Origin: Leucaena leucocephala
Taxonomy: Eukaryota; Streptophyta; Magnoliopsida; Fabales; Fabaceae
DNA: 64,000 nucleotides
Direction of reading: 5' to 3'
NCBI GenBank assembly: GCA_037074615.1
Contig: CM073544.1
Coordinates: 15,765,891 to 15,829,890, forward strand
The notes beneath the pieces were generated by a model that was not told where the DNA came from, searched no databases, and saw only the letters and a program-made list of their open reading frames with translations. Of the stretch, positions 1-10,207 are shown piece by piece (the first letter of the stretch is position 1; each line of letters opens with the position of its first letter). Position numbers and translations under genes: made by a program.

Positions 1-1065
1 ATAACAATGGAGTCGGTCAACTTAAATTGTTTTAAATGGTGGTTTTTTATTATTACAGCCAAAACATGCACCAAATAATGAAGCAAAATGTGAAAAAGCA
101 AGCAAATTGTACTAATACGAGTAGTTTGGAATGAGGCGATTAGATAGAACACCAAAAGTGGGGATTGAAGTCTAATGACTTAAGAAGGAAGCATTGGAAG
201 CAGCTGTGACTTAATTTCAAAGGAAGAAGCGCCACTTTGGGCACACTGATCTGACGTAACATGCCTCCACTAACTTCCCCTTAACGCCCCTTTTCCTCCC
301 TTTTTAATTTAATACCATCTTCTTCTCTTTTTTTTTACCCCCCTCATTATTCTTTATTTATACAAGTACCCCGGTCATCCTTTGTGCCATGCAAATATTT
401 CTTAGGCAATAGTCACGCGTCCCATATTTGGGATTAAGAGCAAATATATGATTTTGTTCCCGCGTTTCGGAGAATCCAAGGTAAACATTGAGATGGAGAT
501 GGAGATGGAGAGGCAATAAATAGCGGATCCTTGAAAGGTAAAAGGTCAAGTGCTTGTGCTTCTAACTCGTAGCTCCCTTATTGACTCCATATTAAAATAC
601 TACCGTCTTTCCATTGTTTTCTCCGTCGCGGACGTTAATATCGTTGGCTGTTCTTTAACTTATTTTCTTTTAAAAAAAAAGGATATGAAAAGGGTCCAAA
701 CCCCAAGAAAAAAGCCGTTTGTACAAATCTTATCAGTTATCGCGTTGTCATTCTTGTTTCGAAAAAGATGGTTTTGAACAGGTAACAGCCAACAAGTGGT
801 GTCAAATTAACTTTCCCCTTTAGAAAAGAAGCAACCAGAGAACCATAATTAATTATATTCAATAGCTTTAGCTCATTACAAGTACACTGATATTAATAAT
901 TTATTGTACAGCTTTGATTCCGAAATGTCTTGATTGCCTTTTCCGCGAATAAATAAAGAGGAAGGCAACACAAATCTCTGACTTTGGCGAACTGAGACAG
1001 TGGGGTGGATGAAAAATGAAACCAGCTAGCCGAGTCTATCCTGAGAGGTGTTATTCAGGATGCTT
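1..1065. other. 5' flank without recognisable gene
   Basis: No frame here gives a protein family I recognise. Only short open frames on both strands are present, with no convincing splice structure. It lies downstream of the stop codon of the minus-strand ASCH gene, so the part nearest 1065 probably holds that gene's 3' UTR. Confidence 0.5.
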
Positions 1066-3381
1066 TCAAAGCCGCTGTAACTTAATTTCTGTTTCATCAG
1101 TTAGTGTTAGACTGTTAGCATCATTGCCACAGCATGAGCGGAAAGAAAACTGATGGCAATTAGTAAGAACGCTTAAAGATATAATTGAAGCCAATATGTT
1201 GTAGGGCTGGGAAGAGGCCGGTTTTGTCACACAAATTGCTGCCACGCCATTGGATCTCTCCTTCTCTTGTGTGTAAAAGTTCCTGTAAACACTCACACCT
1301 GAAAACCCAGTCCCCCACACAATTAGGCAACTGTATGCATGCACGTTTCATATGTAATAATCTCAAATACTAGATAGGACCTTATCCTTTACCTAGACTG
1401 ATGATAAAAAACAAATCATAATGTATTATCTAATGAATGGTGTTAACTAGTTTCTTGAAATATCCCATTTTAATAGCCACCTAAAGTTCAAATTCTTGTG
1501 TGACAATGGTGCCAAAATAGATATGGACTCTTAGTTCTGGGGGAACATAGACACAGATTATTGCCAGTTGGTACCATTCCCATGAGAGAATGTAGGCCGT
1601 GGCTTTGATGAGATGTTATGAATAAATGCAAGTTATAGGTAAATATAATCCAACCAAAAGGGCGAGCTTGCTACCTTCTTCAGTTGTTTTGACCCCAGGA
1701 AGGACATTTTGGAGACCCTCTGCTACCAGAATATCAGGCAATGAGTTATAAGAATGAACATCCTGCTATTCTTTCAAAATGTTGTCAATGAAAAAGAAAA
1801 TTACCAAAAAATTATGAGTAAATTTATGTAAACTTAAAATGTCAGATTTCTATTCTACCTCAACCTCAAGTATCAAACATTTGTTGAAAAGAATTAAAGC
1901 TCCTGCTGCAATCCTGTGGTTCAGAGGAAGGAATCCATGCAAGAAATGAGAACAGTTCCATGCTAGTGACTAAACAAGAAAGGAAGGTCCATATTAAAAA
2001 TCTAGCTAAATATATTCTCAAAACCGCAATGACTCTTAGAAGATGATATTGCCACTGTTTTAGGGGGTGAATTTGATGATAGGCTTACTAGCATGGCGTT
2101 TACCATTAATAAAACTGTTTTAACAGCAACAAGGCTCAATAATTAGTGAGATGTGTTCGCACAAATTTCACATTTTCTGCTTTCGAAATAACATTTTTGA
2201 GCAGCAATACTTAGTTTTGATGATGCTTTATCAATACCGAGATCGGTTATGATCTTATCAGCACATAAAAAGAAAACAAAAGAAGATAACGTTTGTAATT
2301 TCCAGTAGCACACCTTCCTTCAATTGTTTTCAACCCATCTACTAACAACATCAATAAAAGAAGAGGCTATGTTAAGTACTGAATCAAATTGGACGAGAGC
2401 AGATTAACAAATATACTGTTTCAGCAAATTCTTGCATGTCTCAGATTAATCTTTCAATGAAATTCCCTATAATAGGGAATAAAAAGAAATCGTCGGAATG
2501 AAAAAGCTTCCATTATCAACTTCAAATCCTATGTACTAAAGACAAGTTCTGATGATGAGTATATGATTATCACTTAGTATAACATATTACGTTTTATTCT
2601 GTTTCTTAACACTTTCTTGCTCTCTGTTGATCAATTGTCAGCACTCATATGCAAGGCAACTGAAGAGTTTTCTCGTGTAGATAATTTATTAGGGTGAAAT
2701 GACAAAAAGTTAATGGCATGCAATTAATACAGTCCAAAATATACAGTGGATGCAGAGTAATGCCTCAATGATTGAGGGCATATATATTCAAAGACGCAAG
2801 GACAGATGAATTGCACAATGCGGAGCAAAACACTGTAATAACAATACCTTTCAATTGTGTAAAAAAAGGCTCTTGAACATGAAGTACAAAGTTGATAGCC
2901 TTGAGAACCTGGAATAACACCCTAGTTTGATCAAAATTAGCGAGACTTAAGTCAGTCTAACAAACATGCTAGGTAACTTGAAATTGAAAAGCATACATCT
3001 AGAAGTTCAGATCCCTTGCCCGCAAGAATTTCCCTCCATGCTGCCCCTTTCGTTTCACACAACTTCGTACAAGTTATTAACTCGTGTAGAAGTAAGGCAA
3101 TGCGCTTGTATGAGGGAGAGGGAGGAACTCCTCCTTGATCTGCAAGAAAAGCATTCACATAAAACTAGCATCAAGCATTTCCATTCAAGTTGATATATAG
3201 GCCCGTACGAGAAGGAACCTCGAGAATACTCTCTGAGGAGATTGCGGCAGTAGTCCCCGGAAAGCCCGAGATCCAATTCCAAGGTTTCGTCGATGTGAGA
3301 TTCGAGAACGAACTTCAAGAGCTGATCGATACAATCTCTGAGGTCAACCTGCCCAGTGCCTGGAGAACTTGGCTGCTCCAT
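1066..3381 (-). CDS. ASCH-domain RNA-binding-like protein (At2g20410 type)
   Basis: Exons read on the minus strand are 3381-3219, 3139-2997, 2908-2848, 2338-2314 (or 2290), 1913-1859, 1762-1675 and 1298-1066. They give about 255 aa, or 263 aa with the longer exon 4. The N-terminal half holds motifs such as SPSYKRIALLLHELI. Then follows FVLHVQEPFFTQLKDGLKTIEGR, the start of the ASCH fold (PUA-like, proposed RNA binding). After it come ALILFNKCLILEVE, then LQNVLPGVKTTEEG and the C-terminal VYRNFYTQEKERSNGV block. All junctions are GT-AG with consistent phase except exon 4 to 5, where the donor that would keep the conserved CATGNYKR segment reads TT. A strong in-frame GT lies 24 nt upstream. Family assignment is from recall of plant ASCH proteins; the biochemical role is inferred from the domain. 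The transmembrane-protein gene lies upstream on the same strand. Confidence 0.85.
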
Positions 3382-3920
3382 GTTTCTAATCCCTGTGTCG
3401 TCCTCGTCGATTCACCGGCGAATATTCATATAGAATTCAGGGAGGAAAAATAAACCTTTTTGTTCGTTTTCTTTTAGGTTAGTTATGAAGTTTGAAGGGA
3501 GAATCAGTGTGCACGTAGTACGAAGTTATTGAACACAGATAACTTCACGAATATTAATGCAATGTCGTTTTTAATTGTTCTGGGAACGTAGTTTGACAAA
3601 AAGGAACTATGCAAAGATATGAGATAATATAAGATTACAGGCTAACCTTGCGAGTAATAAATTGCAATTGCAAATTAAAAAAAAAAACTGATGACTGTTG
3701 ATGAAAATTGAATACTATGATGTTACTGTATGATAATTTTCTTGTATCTATACAGTTTGGGGATGGTTGCCTGTTTTTAGCATCAGAACTCAGCAGGAAA
3801 TAAAGTGGGGAAGGAGGCAATGTGGTATATTTACCACCAAAATGCCAGAAAAATGAATTCTAAGCTTTATGGTCAAACTTGGGAGATTTGCGTCCCAATA
3901 CAGACTGCAAAAGTAAAGAT
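3382..3920. other. intergenic spacer and ASCH gene promoter region
   Basis: This 539-bp spacer separates the ASCH start codon from the stop codon of the transmembrane-protein gene; both genes read on the minus strand. It must hold the 3' UTR of the latter and the promoter of the former. I see no further gene or repeat. Confidence 0.5.
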
Positions 3921-6687
3921 TTATGGAGAATGTGTTGAGCTAGTCCCAGTGGCAGCTGTTTTAGGGTTTATGGCGCATAACAGAACCAGAAACACCATGA
4001 GGACTGCAAGAAGCACCAGTCCTGCCCATGTGATCCTGGCAAAATTCTGAAGAGGCTTGCGGTGTTGGGCAAGAATCTCAGAGAAAGCTTGTTTCACGGA
4101 TTGGCACTGTACCAAGTTTTGCATACTGGGATACACATTTAGTAGGTCCTGAATTGAACTTGTGTAAGCCTCTACTGTCTCATACACGCTTCTGAATTCT
4201 CCCTTGTCACACGCTTCAGAATCAGGACACATATAAATGCTCAATGCCTTTGGGACATCAGCTATTCGAACAGTGTTGGCAGGGCAGTTCTCAGGCTGGT
4301 ATGAATACTGGGGCGGTGCTGAGAAAGGGTTGCACACATGAACACTGCTTCCCTGCAGCACTGATATATTTGCATTCACCTGAAGAGTGAAGAGCGGTAC
4401 ATTAATTAATGATGGGATTGATTCAGAAAACTCAGATTATGGAAGAGTGGTACCTGATTAACTAGGTTGTAGATGCCTGCACTGACCTTGGAGAGGACTG
4501 TTTTGGCGGACAGCAATTGGTCACAGGGCAGGATGGAGCTTAGGCTGTTGTTGTAGGGATTTTCTTCGAAGTTGGCAAGAGCTGTGCATGCATCATCTGA
4601 AAATCTGCAACACTCACGTCCTCTTATATATCACTAACTAAATTTCAACTTTTTAAGCTTTCACTCACTCTAAACCCTAACACATCAAGGACTGGGATTT
4701 ACTTGTCTAGAAAGAAATATACTCCAAACAGTAGCCAGCACATCACTGTCATCAACCAGCATAACACGATCAGGCTGTGCAAAACAGGGTTATTAAGTGT
4801 TCACAACTTTATCTCCTCACAATTTCATATTCAGCGTTAATCAAATGCTTTAGTTCACTCTCACTTACAAGTAAAGTGCACGTCGAAATCTCAAAACTGC
4901 ACAAACTGCATCAAAAAGTCACCTCGTTTTATTAAAAATGAATATGAACAAAATGGGCTGAAAAAATAATAATAATAAACAAAGAGCAGGAATGGAAATT
5001 TAAGATGATGATTCCATAGTACTAGAAATCTCTGCTTTAGTATAAAGAGCTAATAGATCCAGTATACCTGAGAGAGAAGCTGCAGCTACCGAGTTGAAGC
5101 TTATAGTTACGGTGGTTATTATAAACCTACAACTCAAAGCATTCCGTGATTCATACGGACATTCTGTATATATTTGCTATGCACTTTTCTAATATGTGTG
5201 GGGGGGGGGGGGGGGAGAAGCAGATGTATTACACTATTTTGAGACCCCTGTGAGTACGGTGCCTGTTGTTGCTGGCTTGCATTTGAATAAGAGCAGACTC
5301 AGCATCCAGTTTGTGAGATGTGGATGTAAGAATATCAGAAGCCTGGTCGCCCACACCGGATCCCTCCAATTTACTTTGAATGTCTTTGAGAGCTACCGTT
5401 GTGTTGTAGAGAGTTTGTGAAGCCTCATTCGCCGTCCTTATTATTATATTCACTGAAGCTCTCGCTTCTGAATAGAACTTGGCACTCCCACCAAGAACAA
5501 TCCCAGTTGCAGCCCTACACAAGTAATTAAGCGTATTACATGTTTATCTAATCTCATCATCATAAGCATCAGGGAACAGCATTACAGAGCGTAACTTACA
5601 CAGCTAATATTGTGAGCAATATGGCGACAAGAATGAGCCAAATATCACAACTCTTATCATTACAAGCGTATCTGCTCTTCATGATCTTCCTTCTTGCATC
5701 AGTTTTGCAGCAGAACTTGGTTGTCCCCAAATAACTTGCGTAAAACAATCCACACACAAGGCAGAGCAAGCCAATCGCATATCCACATGCTCCTGTGAAT
5801 ATCACTGACTAATGTAAAACATAAGGAGAAGGGCTCGTCAATAGTGTTATCTACGTGGAGATATTGGACGTAGAGACACAGAGTCTTACACTCCAATAGT
5901 GCTTGTTAGTGACGTTAAATCCTCCTCTGTATCTTTTGAAATTATTTAAAGGATCCGCTCTTGCTGTGTTATCTCGCCCTGGTTCAACGTCTCTGGTGGT
6001 ACCTGCAGATGAACCAGGAAAGTTGGAAAGCTTATTAGTTATTATGGTGGACAAACACAATATTCCAGATCATAGCGCATTACTTGTTCTGATTCTTTTC
6101 TAGTTTATATTGATTATTTGAACATCAAATATATAATTGTTCCTGAACAATTCTCCTACACTTTATTGTAGTAGATTATCAAATTAAATTTTTACTATCT
6201 ATATCCTCCTCCTCTTCTTTTTTTATCTTTCCCTGTGAAGGGAAAGAGAGTTTAGGATTGTTATTAGCTATGTATTGATATAGCAGGTGACGGGTCATAT
6301 ATGCATGGTTGGATGTTTTCCAGACTAGTATAATCGCACGTTTATGAAAGATAACCATTTCAGGAGAAGCACATGAACAGATTCTTTTCTTTCCAAAAGG
6401 GGCACAAAAAAGAATCTGTTAATGCTAGCTATGTAATATTTAGAGATCATAATCTTAAATATTTTGAAAGAATCTGTTAATGCTAGCTATTTAATATTTA
6501 GAGATCATAATCTTAAATATTTTGAAGGGGAATCAACAAAGGTAAGCACGAAGCAGTAAGCATTAAGATTGGAGAGAGAGTAGAGGAACAAAAGTTTACC
6601 TGGTGCAGGTGAGATTAGTGAGGCGATTTGTGGTAAAATAATGACTATAACCACGAAAGCAGATACGAGTGGGTTGCTTATGCCCAT
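3921..6687 (-). CDS. Plant multi-pass transmembrane protein (At1g71110/At2g12400 family)
   Basis: Nine coding exons on the minus strand are 6687-6600, 6002-5890, 5808-5600, 5514-5233, 5126-5068, 4905-4869, 4774-4703, 4604-4454 and 4379-3921. All are GT-AG with consistent phase and give 489 aa. The protein begins with a signal peptide or anchor (MGISNPLVSAFVVIVIILP). A first pair of membrane spans follows (CGYAIGLLCLVCGLF; then IWLILVAILLTILAV), with a cysteine-rich TKFCCKTDARRK loop between them. Next comes a roughly 90-residue extracytoplasmic helical region and a second group of spans (FIITTVTISFNS; LCWLMTVMCWLLFGVYFF). A Cys-containing loop and a final span (GLVLLAVLMVFLVLLCAI) close it. 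The overall shape resembles tweety/prominin-like membrane proteins. The plant family is annotated only as transmembrane protein and I know of no proven function. Start chosen at 6687 because it begins the signal sequence. Confidence 0.82.
5200..5215. repeat. G16 homopolymer
   Basis: Sixteen consecutive G bases on the plus strand lie in the intron between exons 4 and 5 of the transmembrane-protein gene (the exon ends at 5233). Runs of this length are prone to slippage and sequencing error. They also read as a C-tract in the sense strand of the host gene, about 20 nt beyond the 5' splice site. Confidence 0.9.
6411..6526. repeat. 58-bp tandem duplication in intron 1 of transmembrane gene
   Basis: The block starting AGAATCTGTTAATGCTAGCT at 6411 is repeated immediately at 6469. 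Only one or two differences are visible (ATGTAAT versus ATTTAAT). Two units of 58 bp occupy 6411-6526, inside intron 1 of the minus-strand transmembrane gene. Confidence 0.9.
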
Positions 6688-7712
6688 CTTTGAATCTGTC
6701 AAAGAGACCAACATACATATTACTGATAGTTGTCTGAGCAGAGATCAGGAATAGAAGTTGAATACAACAACATGTGCAACATGTACGTTTGCAAAGAAAC
6801 AACATCGTACGTGGATGAGCAACAAAGAATTCCCCAGAACTTACTGCCTTATTGCTGGCAAGACCCAAATATGTTTAGACGCAGAACATCATACGTATGG
6901 TGATCTCAACTGAGCCATCACATGCTCCATATCCACAATAGCATATTAAAGAAAACAGAAATAAGACTTTTCAATGTAATTCTCATAAAATTCAAGAAGC
7001 CAGATTCCTCCCCAACTGAAACACTTGAGCACCTAATTCCCAAAATGTCAAGAAAGGCCGAACGAATAGTTATAATGTTTCAGGTGTGCAGTAGTTTGAA
7101 TGGAATTGAACCCACAACTAGTTAAAGGAGTTGAATTCAAAGTCTGCGTTGGTCTGAATCTGAAAGGCATTGGGTTTGGCCTGAACCACAATATTGTGAG
7201 ACAAGTCAAAGCATGACAAAGACGTGTGTGTATATAGCCAAGGTAAACCGCCATTCCAAGGCGTATTGCACGGGCAAAGCAAGAGCAATAGGACCAGTGA
7301 GGCTCATGATTTTCCATTTATTTTCATTCAAATTTGTTATAACAAAGCAAAGCAAAGCAGGTGGTCATGGTTGGTGGGGGTCAAGAAGAGACTTTTTCTT
7401 AGGATTGATTTTGTTGAAGGTTCCTTCTGTGTTGGATATCTGAGTTGAGTCATGGTTTCGGCGTCTGCGTTTCTGCTCTGAGTATTTTTAAAAAATAAAA
7501 GACAAAAAAAAAAAAACAATCTCAGTATGCTACCTGGGATTATGACGCATTATAACTTTACATTTTTGTCTCTTATAAATAAAAGGCTTTTTTTAAGTTT
7601 TATTTTTATATAATTATTTTTCAATTTAATTTCTTACTTTTTTTGAAGTATGCTTATGTCTGCCCAACCACTTTGGGATAGATCACGTTGGGCCAAATTG
7701 GTAAAAAAGAAG
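6688..7712. other. upstream region of transmembrane gene, no gene seen
   Basis: This is sequence 5' of the transmembrane-protein start codon. It holds short open frames only, several antisense to each other and none recognisable. A poly-A/T tract near 7490-7520 and AT-rich DNA precede the SINE. Confidence 0.45.
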
Positions 7713-7933
7713 AAGACAAATGAAAGTTTTTTTTTTTTTTTGGTTGCCCACTCGGTTCACCGGAGCTTTGCCCCGACTACATCCGGATCCGACCCGCGTC
7801 GCGCACCTGGCTATGGTGGGTGAGTCTCCCAACGGGGATTTTCTGCGTACGCCAAGGCTCGAACTCGAGACCTCGCTTAAGCGATACCGAGCCGCTTATC
7901 ACTCGGACCAACCCGGTAAGACAAATGAAAGTT
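7713..7933 (-). mobile_element. tRNA-derived SINE with 16-bp target site duplication
   Basis: Read on the minus strand from about 7917 to 7729, the element starts with a tRNA-like head. Its A-box-like stretch is near GGTTGGTCCGAGTGATAAGC and its B-box-like stretch is GAGTTCGAGCC. A unique body follows and it ends in a run of A (T on the plus strand at 7727-7740). It is bounded by the exact duplication AAGACAAATGAAAGTT at 7713-7728 and 7918-7933. Tail, tRNA-like promoter boxes and duplication are the three hallmarks of a SINE mobilised by LINE machinery. The body is CpG-rich and little decayed, so the insertion is probably fairly young. An eroded relative lies at 24036-24108. Confidence 0.85.
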
Positions 7934-8125
7934 GAATCTTGACACTAACCCAAACTGTTACTAGAAAGAGAATGGATCCCCGTGGCCGTCCATAGTTTTT
8001 GAATCCGCGATGCCTCGCTTCTTTTAATAACTTCGTATCCAATTGGCGAAGGGGTGCTTTTATTGTGATTCTAATTATAACGTTTAAAGAAGTATCATAA
8101 TTTTTAGATATTTAAGTTTATATTT

Positions 8126-8260
8126 AAGAGTAACAGATGATTATCCTGCTTGATATTAGTATCACCTAGGAGAAAGGAAGACTTCGCTCTACTCTTAGAT
8201 CGTAGGTGAACCTAACTTTTTTTTTTAAATTTTTGCACTAACAAAAAAAACTTCGTATCC
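8126..8260. repeat. dispersed repeat copy 1 (partner at 25597-25735)
   Basis: Shared blocks with the 25.6-kb copy appear in the same order: GAT(G)ATT..CTTGATATTAGTAT, then AGAAAGGAAG-like purine sequence. These are followed by TTAGATCnTAGGTGAAnCTAAC, a T tract and an A-rich end. Similarity is clear over about 130 bp but decayed. The class of element is unknown. Confidence 0.55.
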
Positions 8261-8980
8261 AACCTAACCTTAGTATTCCAACCATACTTCGCCTTCAATT
8301 AAGCCTCATCTCTCCACAATACATGTCTATGGGACTTTATCAGCTTTTCAGCAATTCCTAAAATTGCATTAAGGCCACGTTCTCTGTCCCTGAAATAGTT
8401 GTTGGTGCTTTTTCTTCTTTACCTTTCGGTTTCCTTACCAACAAATTAGCTAGAGCTTGTTTATTATTCATTCTAATGCCGGCCCAGCGGTATGTAGCGG
8501 AGAGGAGAGAGCGCCCATCTATAACCATTATTCTATACGCTAACGACTTGTCTCCCGTTTCTTGCCATTCACGCATGAAAACCCTTGGGAGAATGACAAT
8601 CCCTGCTGTCCCTCATAAAAACTTCATTCATGTCATTAATGATATCAGTGGCGGTGTCGCTGAGCAGATCTGAAGCAGCAGACGATCGATGAAGCTCGTG
8701 CCCAGTAGCAGTAAGCGAATTGCATGGGGATGGGAGCACACTTTATCGATCTGCATGAATTTATTGGATCACAAAAACAGGGTCGTGGGAGTGAGAGTAA
8801 TTAAGATTTGAATGGAATAACATAAGATGCGAGAGCACATGGGAGGTACGTAGACAATGGCATTGCTTCGTAGGGATGTTGACAGTTGCTCGGCACGTGA
8901 ACAGCTGCATGGGTGCCGTAATGCAAGGACTCGCAGTTGAAACTCGTAAAATATGAGTGGCACTCCATTATTGAAGAGGG

Positions 8981-8990
8981 TATATATAAA
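8981..8990 (+). promoter_or_regulatory. candidate TATA box of peroxidase gene
   Basis: TATATATAAA lies 38 bp upstream of the peroxidase ATG. That spacing would put the transcription start only a few bases before the start codon. The short leader is plausible but unverified. Confidence 0.5.
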
Positions 8991-9027
8991 GCAGCAAGAG
9001 TGTTGAACTGAACGTACAGTCGTGAAG

Positions 9028-10207
9028 ATGGAGAGAAGCATGAGGGCACTTGGAATGCTGTTGGTGGTTGTGGCGGTGGCCATGATGAGGATGGAGGCGG
9101 TGGAAGCAGCAACGGCGCCACCGAGGCTGGAGTGGCATTACTATAAGGTTCACAATACGTGCCGATACGCGGAGGAGTATGTGAGGCACCAGGTCAAGCT
9201 GTTTTGGGACCATGACAAAAGCATTACCCCTAAGCTCCTCCGCTTGCTCTATGCCGATTGCTTTGTCACTGTACGTCATCCATCTCCTTCCCCTTACTCT
9301 TCTTAACTTTTGAGCATTACTGATGACTTTCATGATGCGGCTTCAGGGTTGCGACGCTTCAGTTCTGCTGGACGGACACAACTCGGAGAAGAAGGCTCCG
9401 CAGAACAGAGGGCTGGCGGGATTTGTGATCATTGACAAGATCAAGGCTGTTTTAGAAGAGCGATGCCGCGGAGTTGTGTCGTGCTCTGATATACTCCACC
9501 TCGCCACCAGGGATGCTCTTAAACTTGCAGGTGCGCCGAGTTATCCTGTTTTCACGGGACGAAGGGATGGCTTCAAATCAGATGCTGCGTCTGTCGACTT
9601 GCCCTCCCCCTCCATCTCCCACCACGACGCTCTCTCATACTTCAAATCCAAGGGCTTAACTGAACTCGACATGACCACACTCTTAGGTAACGCATAGATC
9701 CCTATCTTCAACGTTCAACATTAACCCCCTCCGCTATTATTTTCTCACTCTCATTGTCATTTCATCAACGTAGGAGCACATTCCATGGGCAGAACCCACT
9801 GCAGCTTCATCGTGGATCGACTGTACAACTACAACGGCCCCGGAAAGCCAGACCCCACCATGAATGCCACTCTTGTCGAAGCTCTCAGAAAGCAGTGCCC
9901 GCCCCCAAAGAAGGGACAGCACGACCCTCTGGTGTTCCTGAACCCACAGTCTGGCTCTCAATTCACTTTCACTGAATCTTACTACCAAAGAATCCTAACC
10001 CACGAAGCTGTCCTCGGGGTTGATCAACAACTGCTGTATGGCGATGACTCTCCGCAAATCACTAAGGAATTTGCTGTTGGCTTTGAAGATTTCCGGAGAT
10101 CATTTGCTCTTTCCATGTATGGAATGGGAAATATCAATGTTTTGACGGGAAGCCAGGGAGAGATCCGCCATAACTGTCGATATACAAATAAGGGCTCCCA
10201 GAATTAA
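9028..10207 (+). CDS. Class III peroxidase, PRX26/PRX61-like, distal His absent
   Basis: Three exons, 9028-9270, 9347-9686 and 9774-10207, give 338 aa, the usual size for class III peroxidases. Residues 1-30 are a secretory signal peptide, so the product should be apoplastic. The family normally reduces hydrogen peroxide while oxidising phenolics. Visible are GCDASVLLDG at the start of exon 2, VVSCSDILHLATRDA, APSYPVFTGRRDG, the proximal haem-ligand block LLGAHSMGRTHC across the exon 2/3 junction, and FRRSFALSMYGMGNINVLTG near the C terminus. In place of the normal distal motif RLHFHDC the sequence reads RLLYADC, so the distal acid-base His is Ala while Arg, Asp and Cys remain. From recall, Arabidopsis PRX26 and PRX61 also lack this His, so peroxidase activity is doubtful. 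Start chosen at the first ATG in good context (9028). Confidence 0.9.

Noticed and set aside
5200..5215. G16 run as a functional element
   Set aside because: More likely simple slippage or a sequencing artefact near the splice donor.
7720..7935. 71-codon plus-strand open frame
   Set aside because: It is the SINE read in antisense.
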